A stretch of DNA of 9,993 bases from Parachlamydiaceae bacterium. GTDB lineage: Bacteria > Chlamydiota > Chlamydiia > Chlamydiales > Parachlamydiaceae. The stretch is from positions 1 to 9,993 of the forward strand of contig JACDGH010000074.1 in assembly GCA_013815395.1 (NCBI GenBank). The letters run 5' to 3'. The notes beneath the pieces were generated by a model. That model saw only the letters and a program-made list of their open reading frames with translations, was not told the origin of the DNA and did not search any database. Every line of letters starts with the position of its first letter. Positions within the stretch are counted from its first letter, which is position 1. Positions 1 to 5,546 of this stretch are shown here, piece after piece. The position numbers and the translations under genes are program-made.

Positions 1-471
1 GGATCTCCGCTTAATTACTTAGAAAGATTGGCGCAAAAATTACCTACCAACTGCTTTCAGGTATACGATCTCTTTCACGAATCAGTGGAAGAGTCAATAG
101 AAAAAATTGCTTCGTTTGTAAGCCAAGTTTACGCTAAATTTCCTCGAGCAAATGAACAGCAGCGAAAAGAACTTATCGCGAATAATATTTTGATCGATGA
201 AGAGTGTGAACAACTTTCTGAGGTAGAATGTGACCATTTTGAAAAAGCATTAAAAGAAAAAATTATTGCTGTTTTAACAGAAAAAAAATCGGTTAAAATT
301 TCAACAAGGTATTATCCAGAAGAAATTTTAAAAGATGTTTGTGAGGATATTTTTATAAATCAAAACCAACTTGGGTGGGTATTTCCTCACAAAACTTCAG
401 CGACTATCGAATTAATTGACAATAAATTTTCATTAATAATGAATTTTCAGGAAAAAATATATCATATTTGA
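1..471 (+). CDS. C-terminal part of an unrecognised protein (5' end outside window)
   Basis: The frame is open from base 1 and ends at TGA 469-471, giving 156 visible residues. A TTG at 28 could be read as a start, but there is no convincing ribosome binding site before it and the frame continues upstream, so I treat this as a 5'-truncated gene. The visible part is acidic and lysine-rich, apparently mostly helical, without clear membrane segments, signal peptide or a catalytic motif I recognise. It ends in a short strand-like segment with a hydrophobic and aromatic C-terminus (NFQEKIYHI). It lies on the same strand as the NHEJ operon but 399 bases separate it from ku, so it is probably a separate transcription unit. 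I do not recognise the family and assign no function. Confidence 0.6.
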   Translation, partial: GSPLNYLERLAQKLPTNCFQVYDLFHESVEESIEKIASFVSQVYAKFPRANEQQRKELIANNILIDEECEQLSEVECDHFEKALKEKIIAVLTEKKSVKISTRYYPEEILKDVCEDIFINQNQLGWVFPHKTSATIELIDNKFSLIMNFQEKIYHI

Positions 472-475
472 TCCG

Positions 476-505
476 ATGTGCTGGCCAAGTTGCCAGTCGG
501 CACAT
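476..505 (+). terminator. Stem-loop just after the first gene, possible terminator
   Basis: ATGTGC (476-481) pairs with GCACAT (500-505), and TGGC (482-485) pairs with GCCA (492-495) around loop CAAGTT. A four-base bulge, GTCG, lies on the right side. It starts 5 bases after the stop codon of the upstream gene. The downstream sequence is AT-rich but has no clean U run, so termination is plausible rather than shown. Confidence 0.35.
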
Positions 506-543
506 TATATTAAAGATGATCCCGACTTTTAATGCTTTAGCAA

Positions 544-563
544 TGCGCAGCAGGAGCTGCGCA
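544..563. repeat. Perfect 8-bp hairpin with 4-nt loop
   Basis: TGCGCAGC (544-551) and GCTGCGCA (556-563) are exact reverse complements around the loop AGGA. The stem is strikingly GC-rich within AT-rich flanks. No U run follows on the plus strand, so it is not a canonical intrinsic terminator there. GCAATGC just at its left edge can also pair with GCGTTGC about 25 bases downstream (one G-U), giving an alternative fold. It could be a terminator element, a small RNA structure or a dispersed repeat. Confidence 0.4.
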
Positions 564-669
564 CTCCAAACGCGTTGCGACGAAAAAGATTGCTTTCCTT
601 TTAACTCTTTATAAAATCCTAAAAGACTCTTTCAGATAATTGATTTCTGCCCCAACTTGCCTAGAAAGT

Positions 670-710
670 TGATAAGCGAAAAAATTCCCCCAGTCTAAAT
701 CCGTTTATCA
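670..710. promoter_or_regulatory. Inverted repeat upstream of candidate ku promoter, possible operator
   Basis: TGATAAGCG (670-678) pairs with CGTTTATCA (702-710) with one G-T, separated by 23 bases. It ends one base before the TTGATA element at 712. A dimeric regulator site or a transcript hairpin are both possible. No family of regulator can be named from the sequence. Confidence 0.22.
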
Positions 711-711
711 C

Positions 712-740
712 TTGATATAAAAATTATTTTAATGCATAAA
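712..740 (+). promoter_or_regulatory. Candidate sigma70-type promoter for the ku operon
   Basis: TTGATA (712-717, five of six consensus bases) is followed after exactly 17 bases by CATAAA (735-740, four of six). A perfect TATAAT also occurs at 772-777, but nothing like a -35 box lies 16-18 bases before it. In such AT-rich sequence these matches arise easily by chance, so either or neither may be the true promoter. Confidence 0.28.
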
Positions 741-860
741 GAAATACTCAGCCTCAATAAATAAATCAATATATAATTTTTCCCCGCGAAATTTGAAAAG
801 TGCTCTCTAAAACATTAGAAATAAATTCATGAGCAAGTATAGAAAATTCATAATAAAAAA

Positions 861-864
861 AGGA
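861..864 (+). promoter_or_regulatory. Ribosome binding site deciding the ku start
   Basis: AGGA preceded by an A run lies 6 bases before ATG 871. It lies inside the extended frame from ATG 829, which itself has no comparable site, and supports the shorter Ku. Confidence 0.7.
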
Positions 865-870
865 AATCCT

Positions 871-1668
871 ATGCGCCCATTGTGGAAAGGCTCTATCAGT
901 TTTGGACTCGTTCATATTCCCGTTAAAATGTATGTGGCGACTCACGATCACGATCTTAAATTTGTAATGCTTCATAAAAAAGATCTTTCTCAAGTTCGCT
1001 ATGCACGAATGTGCAAAGTAGAAGAGAAAGAAATTCCTTGGAGCGAAATTGTTAAGGGTTATGAATACTCCGCCGGCGAATATGTTATTATTGAAGATGA
1101 AGACTTAAAAAAAATAAATCTAAATAAGTCAAAAACTATTGAAATTCTTCATTTCATTAACGAAGAAGAGATAGACACGATTTATTATTCCAAACCGTAT
1201 TTCTTAGAGCCTGAGAAAAATGCAGGAAAAGCCTATCAACTTTTGTTAGAAGCTATGAATAAATCTAAGAAGATTGGTATTGCAAAATTTGTAATCCATA
1301 ATCGCGAACATCTAGCTGTTATTAAACCTTATGAAAACACGATCATTCTCAACGAATTGCGCTATGATGCCGAACTTAATAATACAAAAGATTTGCAAAT
1401 TCCAAATGATATAAAATCTTCCCCCCAAGATTTGTCTATTGCCATAAAATTAATCGACCACCTCACGACCCCTTTTAAAGCCAAACAGTACGTTGATACT
1501 TATGTTGAAGAATTAACAGACATGATAGAAAAAAAGGCTAAAGGCAAAAAAATTCATCCCAAAGGGGAAAAGGTTCAGGCTTCTAAAATTCATGATATTA
1601 CGGCACTTCTAAAGGCAAGTCTTGAAGAACCAAAACAAACCCCAAAAAAACGTAAGAAAACTTCATGA
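871..1668 (+). CDS. ku: Bacterial Ku, non-homologous end joining DNA-end-binding protein
   Basis: Bacterial Ku forms a homodimeric ring that threads onto double-strand break ends and recruits LigD. The 265-residue product begins with the family hallmark MRPLWKGSISFGLVHIPVKM and contains the beta-barrel segments VKGYEYSAGEYVIIEDEDL (about 62-80) and PYFLEP (109-114). It continues to the EELTDMIEKKAKGKK region (about 213-227), which in the family lies near the LigD-contacting C-terminus. A short basic tail (KKRKKTS) follows, as in Ku proteins that use a lysine-rich tail for DNA contact. The length is normal for the family. I chose ATG 871 rather than ATG 829. The 871 start has an A-rich AGGA site at 861-864 with a 6-base spacer and gives the conserved MRP N-terminus; 829 has no site and adds 14 unconserved residues. 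The stop overlaps the next start by ATGA (1665-1668), so the two are translationally coupled. Confidence 0.97.
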   Translation: MRPLWKGSISFGLVHIPVKMYVATHDHDLKFVMLHKKDLSQVRYARMCKVEEKEIPWSEIVKGYEYSAGEYVIIEDEDLKKINLNKSKTIEILHFINEEEIDTIYYSKPYFLEPEKNAGKAYQLLLEAMNKSKKIGIAKFVIHNREHLAVIKPYENTIILNELRYDAELNNTKDLQIPNDIKSSPQDLSIAIKLIDHLTTPFKAKQYVDTYVEELTDMIEKKAKGKKIHPKGEKVQASKIHDITALLKASLEEPKQTPKKRKKTS

Positions 1669-3191
1669 TTTTAAAAAAGTATCAACAAAAACGTTCATTT
1701 TCACAAACACCTGAACCAAAAGGTGCAAGCCCAACCTCTCATCCTAATGTGTTCTGTGTTCAAATGCACGATGCTTCTCATTTACATTATGATTTTCGCC
1801 TTGAGCATAAAGGAGTACTTTTAAGCTGGGCTGTCCCTAAAGGTCCTTCCATGAACCCTTCTGATAAGCGACTCGCTATTCAAGTCGAAGATCACCCTTT
1901 TGAATATCGCAATTTCGAAGGAATTATTCCACCGGGTAATTACGGAGCGGGTACTGTGATGATCTGGGATGAAGGTTCTTATAGTGTTCAAGATGCAGGA
2001 AATCAAAAAGAATTAGAAGCAGCTATGGAGAAAGGATTAAAAAAAGGGCATATTGAAATCATTTTAAGCGGAGATAAGCTTCAAGGCGCTTTTAATTTAG
2101 TTAAAATGAAAAACAGCGATAACAACTGGCTTTTGATTAAAGAAAAAGATCAATTTGCTGTGAGTATCGATATTCTTGCTAAAGATCATTCAGTCCGTTC
2201 TAAGCGTTCTTTAGATGATATAGCTAGCAAGGTTTCTTTTAAGAAAAATAAAGCCTCTAAACAAAGTTTACCGGAATTTACCTCCCCAATGTTAGCCACA
2301 CTCACAGATTCGGCTTTTGATAATTCAGATTGGCTCTTTGAAGTAAAGTGGGATGGCTATCGGACTTTAGCTTATATTGATAATAAAGTGGTTCTCTATT
2401 CAAGAAATAAAAATTTGTTCAATTCCACATTTCCATCAATCGCTAAGGAACTAGCTAAAATAAAAATAAACTGCATCCTAGATGGAGAAGTAGTGATTGT
2501 TGATGAAAAGGGAAGGTCTGATTTTCAATTAATGCAAAATTATCAAGCTACGCAGAAAGGCAATCTCTGTTATTACGTTTTTGATCTTTTGTTCATTAAT
2601 GGTGAAGACATTCGCGATCTTCCTTTGGAAGAAAGAAAGGAAAGATTGAAAACTCTGCTTGCAGCCTATCCTCTTAAAACAGTTCTCTTTAGCGATCATA
2701 TTGAAAAGAAAGGAATTCCATTCTTTGAAAAAGCTCAAGAATTTAATTTAGAAGGGATCATAGCAAAAAAGAAGTCTAGCATTTACCGTTCTGCTCGTTC
2801 AAAAGAATGGTTAAAAATAAAGACTCATTATCGACAAGAAGCCGTAATTATAGGTTTTACTGAACCGAGAAATTCTAGAAAACATTTTGGCGCTTTGCTT
2901 CTAGGCGTTTATGAGAACAACAAATTGATTTATATTGGGCACGTTGGGACTGGTTTCACACAGGCACTATTGAAAGCTCTCTATGAAAAAATGCTGCCAT
3001 TGGCTGTTGATAAATGCCCCTTAGTTAAACCAGTGAAACCTAACATGCCAGTCACCTGGATTAAGCCTAAACTTGTCTGTGAGATAGTTTTTTCAGAATG
3101 GACTGATAGTGGCATCATGCGTCAGCCCACTTTTAAAGGTTTGCGAATTGATAAGGTAGCAAAACAAGTTAAAAGAGAAGTGTCAATATGA
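1665..3191 (+). CDS. ligD: LigD phosphoesterase-ligase: ATP-dependent DNA ligase with N-terminal 3'-phosphoesterase domain
   Basis: The 508-residue product carries two of the three LigD activities. Residues about 28-165 are the 3'-phosphoesterase domain that trims 3'-phosphate or ribonucleotide ends. H35, H41, D43 and R45 in HDASHLHYDFRLE, plus H77 and Y81 in EDHPFEY, match in spacing the catalytic and Mn-binding set known from Pseudomonas LigD. Residues about 205-390 are the nucleotidyltransferase domain: motif I EVKWDGYR with adenylated K228, motif III YYVFDLLF (303-310), motif IV EGIIAKK (363-369) and motif V EWLKIK (381-386). The OB-fold follows, with the usual C-terminal FSEWTDSG and RQPTFKGLR segments (477-494). 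The primase/polymerase domain is absent and encoded by the next gene. No strong ribosome binding site precedes ATG 1665, consistent with coupling to ku. The stop overlaps the next start (ATGA, 3188-3191). Confidence 0.96.
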   Translation: MILKKYQQKRSFSQTPEPKGASPTSHPNVFCVQMHDASHLHYDFRLEHKGVLLSWAVPKGPSMNPSDKRLAIQVEDHPFEYRNFEGIIPPGNYGAGTVMIWDEGSYSVQDAGNQKELEAAMEKGLKKGHIEIILSGDKLQGAFNLVKMKNSDNNWLLIKEKDQFAVSIDILAKDHSVRSKRSLDDIASKVSFKKNKASKQSLPEFTSPMLATLTDSAFDNSDWLFEVKWDGYRTLAYIDNKVVLYSRNKNLFNSTFPSIAKELAKIKINCILDGEVVIVDEKGRSDFQLMQNYQATQKGNLCYYVFDLLFINGEDIRDLPLEERKERLKTLLAAYPLKTVLFSDHIEKKGIPFFEKAQEFNLEGIIAKKKSSIYRSARSKEWLKIKTHYRQEAVIIGFTEPRNSRKHFGALLLGVYENNKLIYIGHVGTGFTQALLKALYEKMLPLAVDKCPLVKPVKPNMPVTWIKPKLVCEIVFSEWTDSGIMRQPTFKGLRIDKVAKQVKREVSI

Positions 3192-4084
3192 AGAAACAGT
3201 CTCAACTTGAAAAAGTGATTCTTACGCATCCTGAAAAAGTCTATTGGCCAAAAGAAGGCTACACTAAACAAGAATTAATGCAATACTATCAATCTGTTTC
3301 GACTTATATCCTACCTTTTTTAAAAAATCGCCCAATGGTTCTTCGACGTTTTCCAAATGGAATCGAAGGAGAAAATTTCGTACAAAAAAATACCGAATCA
3401 ATCCATTTACCCGACTGGATCCAGACTGTTAAAATCGTGCATGAGGATAAAAATATATTTTACTTCCTTATCCAAGACGAGCCTTCGCTAGAGTATGCCG
3501 TCAATTTGGGAACCATAGAATTTCACCCTTTTCATTCGCATATCGGTCAGTTTGAAAATCCCGATTATTTCATTTTAGATTTAGATCCCGAATCTGTGCC
3601 TTTTCCTATTGTTATGGATACTGCAAAGACTATTCATCAATTATTCGATGAGTGGAAGATACCCCATTATTGTAAAACTTCTGGGGGAAGAGGGTTACAT
3701 ATCTACATCCCCTTACATGCTCAATATACCGTCGATCAAGTTTCAAAATTTGGTCAGATTTTAGGCATTCTTGTACATGAGCATATTCCCAAAATCACCT
3801 CGCTAGAGAGAAGTCCAGCTAATAGGCAAAAGAAAATTTATCTAGACGTACTTCAAAACCGTGCAAAACAAACCGTGGTAGCCCCTTATTCCTTAAGAGG
3901 TAGACCAGAAGCACCTGTCTCTACTCCCCTTCATTGGGAAGAATTGCAAAAAGGACTTAAGCCGCAAGATTTTACAATGAAAACGATGATTTCTCGTCTG
4001 AATGAAGTTGGCGAAATATTTTCTCCAATTTTAGGTAAGGGATTTAATATAAAAAAATGGATTGATCAAAGAAAATTAACATAA
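3188..4084 (+). CDS. Stand-alone LigD primase/polymerase (POL) domain protein
   Basis: This 298-residue protein is the archaeo-eukaryotic primase-type POL module of LigD, which adds templated or untemplated nucleotides, often ribonucleotides, at break ends. The metal-binding pair D131 and D133 is in DYFILDLDP, and the third acidic residue D220 is in IYLDVLQN. SGGRGLH (165-171) is the nucleotide-binding segment, and VAPYSLRGRPEAPVSTPL (231-248) is the family's C-terminal signature. NLGTIEFHPF (106-115) is also typical. The length matches a single domain, so this is a complete free-standing polymerase rather than a fragment. ATGA overlap with the ligase gene indicates coupling, helped by a weak GAGAAG about 7 bases upstream. 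Together with the preceding gene it makes up a LigD in PE-LIG then POL order, split in two. The next gene starts 18 bases after its stop. Confidence 0.95.
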   Translation: MKKQSQLEKVILTHPEKVYWPKEGYTKQELMQYYQSVSTYILPFLKNRPMVLRRFPNGIEGENFVQKNTESIHLPDWIQTVKIVHEDKNIFYFLIQDEPSLEYAVNLGTIEFHPFHSHIGQFENPDYFILDLDPESVPFPIVMDTAKTIHQLFDEWKIPHYCKTSGGRGLHIYIPLHAQYTVDQVSKFGQILGILVHEHIPKITSLERSPANRQKKIYLDVLQNRAKQTVVAPYSLRGRPEAPVSTPLHWEELQKGLKPQDFTMKTMISRLNEVGEIFSPILGKGFNIKKWIDQRKLT

Positions 4085-4102
4085 TTAAAAAAGGATATAC
4101 AT

Positions 4103-4663
4103 ATGGCTCAATTAAAAGGTTTAAAAGTTGCTATACTTGTGGCTGATGGTTTTGAACAGTCCGAAATGGCTGAACCTCGAAGAGCTCTAGATAATGCTGG
4201 GGCACTTACGTTCATTATTTCTCCCGTTAAAGGAAAGGTTAAAGGTTGGAAATTAAAAAATTGGGGTGATGAATTTCCTGTCGATAAAGATCTTAGCCAC
4301 GCCCACGCTGAAGAATATGACGCACTTCTCCTTCCTGGTGGGGTGATGAATCCTGACACTTTAAGAATGGATCCTTTGGCAGTTAGCTTTGTAAGAAGTT
4401 TTGTAAATGCTCAAAAGCCAATTGCAGCCATCTGCCATGGTCCCTGCCTATTAATTAATGCTGAAGCTGTTGAAGGCAAAACTATTACCTCCTACCCTTC
4501 CATCAAGACGGATCTAATTAATGCTGGGGCAAAGTGGGTAGATAAAGAAGTGGCAAAGGATGAGCATTTAATTACTAGCAGAAATCCAGATGATATTCCA
4601 GCTTTCAACACTGCTATGATTCAATTATTTTCTCAAAAAAAATCGCCAGCACTTAAAGGATAA
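4103..4663 (+). CDS. DJ-1/PfpI superfamily protein
   Basis: The 186-residue product has the full DJ-1/PfpI fold order. It starts with the KVAILVADGFEQSE strand and loop, with conserved E18, followed by LLLPGG (76-80) and the nucleophile elbow AAICHGPCLLI, with C111 and H112. It resembles the bacterial PfpI/YhbO/GSP18 branch. Members are described as cysteine peptidases, chaperones or deglycases for glyoxal-type damage; the deglycase role, including on nucleotides, is debated. The exact activity here cannot be read from sequence. ATG 4103 has an AAGGA site at 4091-4095, 7 bases away. The 18-base gap after the polymerase gene suggests it is the last gene of the NHEJ operon. It has no signal peptide or membrane segment and is presumably cytoplasmic. 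A large palindrome follows 24 bases after the stop. Confidence 0.92.
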   Translation: MAQLKGLKVAILVADGFEQSEMAEPRRALDNAGALTFIISPVKGKVKGWKLKNWGDEFPVDKDLSHAHAEEYDALLLPGGVMNPDTLRMDPLAVSFVRSFVNAQKPIAAICHGPCLLINAEAVEGKTITSYPSIKTDLINAGAKWVDKEVAKDEHLITSRNPDDIPAFNTAMIQLFSQKKSPALKG

Positions 4664-4687
4664 ATAGATTGCAAAGAGTTATCGTTT

Positions 4688-4791
4688 CAATGCTACAAAT
4701 CCCTCTCTGTGGGTCTCTGTGATCTGTGTGGTTATATAAAAAAATAATCACAGAGCCCACAGAGACCCATAGAGAGGGATTTGTAGTATTG
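4688..4791. repeat. Long near-perfect palindrome, 48-bp arms with 8-nt loop
   Basis: Arms 4688-4735 and 4744-4791 pair in a single register around an AT-only loop (4736-4743). There are three true mismatches (4722, 4723 and 4726 on the left). Three further positions (4692, 4709 and 4731) are G opposite T, which pair as G-U in a plus-strand RNA but not in the minus-strand RNA. The arms contain short repeated CTCTGTG-like units. Its place after the last NHEJ-operon gene makes a transcription terminator or 3'-end stabilising hairpin likely. A foldback mobile element or dispersed intergenic repeat is the alternative. Confidence 0.85.
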
Positions 4792-4865
4792 GATGCAGTA
4801 AAGTGTCGCCACAAGCTAAATTTCAGAAATTAAGAGATTTTTAGTAATTAAGTTACTCAACGCTA

Positions 4866-4908
4866 CCCCCCCCTCTCCGTGATATTTGTGGGCTCTGTGG
4901 TGATATTT
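4866..4908 (+). repeat. Third, partial copy of the CTCTGTG-type repeat
   Basis: After C8 (4866-4873) the sequence reads CTCTCC then GTGGGCTCTGTG (4888-4899). The latter is the exact reverse complement of 4749-4760 in the right arm of the preceding palindrome. It has the orientation of the left arm. A short insertion relative to that arm (GATATTT) suggests divergence or a decayed copy. Confidence 0.65.
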
Positions 4909-4998
4909 ACAACCATAGAGATTACAGGCTCAACTTTAGGAATTTAAATAACAATATTATAGCTCGGTCTACCTTCCCTTGGTTGGCTTAGCGATAAC

Positions 4999-5088
4999 GT
5001 TGGACCTAACTTTATTACGGTTGAGCGGCTACTGCTGATGCTTTGCAACAGACAGTAGCGGTTGAACCGTAATAAAATTTTGTCCAAC
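4999..5088 (-). repeat. Second large hairpin, immediately 3' of atpK; possible operon terminator
   Basis: GTTGGAC (4999-5005) pairs with GTCCAAC (5082-5088), TTTATTACGGTT (5011-5022) with AACCGTAATAAA (5065-5076), and CTACTG (5029-5034) with CAGTAG (5053-5058). All share one pairing register, with five mismatches and one G-T in 36-base arms. A further CTG/CAG pair extends the stem toward the loop after a one-base bulge. It begins 6 bases beyond the atpK stop in the direction of V-ATPase transcription. There is no clear U run after it, so classical intrinsic termination is not certain; mRNA 3'-end protection is another option. It is unrelated in sequence to the 4688-4791 palindrome. Confidence 0.75.
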
Positions 5089-5094
5089 CTCCAT

Positions 5095-5517
5095 TTACAT
5101 AAGTAATATTGAAAAGACGAATGTAAAAAGAGCAAACGATTCAATAATCCCGACAGAAGCAAAGCATTTACCAAAAATTGCCGGCTGCTTTGCAGAGGCC
5201 TGAATCCCTGTTGCGCAAACTCTTCCCTGAAAAATAGCGGACATCATAATCGCTGTTCCGGAAAAAATCCCCATGGCAATTCCAGAAACCGGAGAAAGGG
5301 TGCCTGCCACAATTGCCTTACTCATCAAAAGCATTAGAATAAAACCGTAAATCGACTGCGATGCTGGCGCTGCTGACATCCCGATATATTTACCGTGTCC
5401 TTCTTCAACGCGACTCATCACTGCGTGTGAAGCTGCGCCCGCAATGTAGCATCCAATAGCACTGCCAATTGCACTTAAAGCCAGCGCTATAACCGGTCCG
5501 ACCATATTGATGTCCAT
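5095..5517 (-). CDS. atpK: V-type ATPase subunit K (rotor-ring proteolipid)
   Basis: This 140-residue, strongly hydrophobic protein forms the membrane rotor ring that carries ions past the stator subunit. It has four predicted membrane helices (roughly 6-30, 45-70, 75-98 and 114-139), i.e. two fused hairpins as in other V-type K subunits. The ion-carrying carboxylate E126 is in helix 4 (GIIESFALFTFVFS), while the matching place in helix 2 is Q54 (PASQSIYGF), giving one carboxylate per four-helix unit. QGRVCATGIQ (97-106) is the typical loop after helix 3. S53, Q54, Y57, Q97 and E126 correspond, from memory of the Enterococcus hirae NtpK structure, to its Na+-site residues. The start at 5517 has AGGAG at 5524-5528 on the minus strand, 6 bases away. 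The gene follows atpI by 29 bases and ends the operon; a hairpin comes right after it. Confidence 0.95.
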   Translation of the reverse strand: MDINMVGPVIALALSAIGSAIGCYIAGAASHAVMSRVEEGHGKYIGMSAAPASQSIYGFILMLLMSKAIVAGTLSPVSGIAMGIFSGTAIMMSAIFQGRVCATGIQASAKQPAIFGKCFASVGIIESFALFTFVFSILLM

Positions 5518-5546
5518 GTGTGACTCCTAATCAGTTGTTATTTCAT

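Larger units (their letters stand above)
472..870. other. Intergenic region upstream of ku
   Basis: This stretch has no credible gene. The open frames crossing it lack ribosome binding sites or overlap ku on the other strand. It holds two hairpins (476-505 and 544-563), an inverted repeat at 670-710, a weak candidate promoter at 712-740 and a very AT-rich leader to ku. No tRNA or other RNA gene was recognised. Confidence 0.6.
4664..5094. other. Convergent intergenic region rich in palindromes
   Basis: These 431 bases separate the ends of the NHEJ operon (+) and the V-ATPase operon (-). No convincing gene is present; the open frames across it are formed by repeat sequence. It holds a long palindrome (4688-4791), a third related repeat copy (4866-4908) beginning with a run of eight C residues, and a second unrelated palindrome (4999-5088) next to the atpK stop. 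Confidence 0.75.

Noticed and set aside
829..870. Upstream ATG giving a 279-residue Ku
   Set aside because: No ribosome binding site at 829, and the extra 14 residues precede the conserved MRP start, which has its own AGGA site.
766..993. Minus-strand open frame upstream of and inside ku
   Set aside because: It overlaps the conserved Ku N-terminus antisense, has no ribosome binding site and codes for a low-complexity hydrophobic/basic product.
4091..4105. Sequence before the PfpI gene resembling the ribosome binding region of common expression vectors
   Set aside because: It differs by a missing dinucleotide and sits in natural AT-rich context; coincidence is the simplest reading.
4866..4873. 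Run of eight C residues as a phase-variable tract
   Set aside because: It is not within or directly before any gene, so slippage would have no obvious effect; it may also be a repeat boundary or sequencing artefact.
4956..4961. TATAAT on the minus strand downstream of atpK
   Set aside because: No -35 element at proper spacing and no gene downstream on that strand within the gap.
4664..5094. CRISPR array or tRNA in the repeat-rich gap
   Set aside because: The repeats are inverted and few, without regular spacers, and no cloverleaf fold was found.
4944..5174. Minus-strand open frame across the second palindrome and the end of atpK
   Set aside because: It is in another frame over the well-supported proteolipid gene and is largely built from palindrome sequence.
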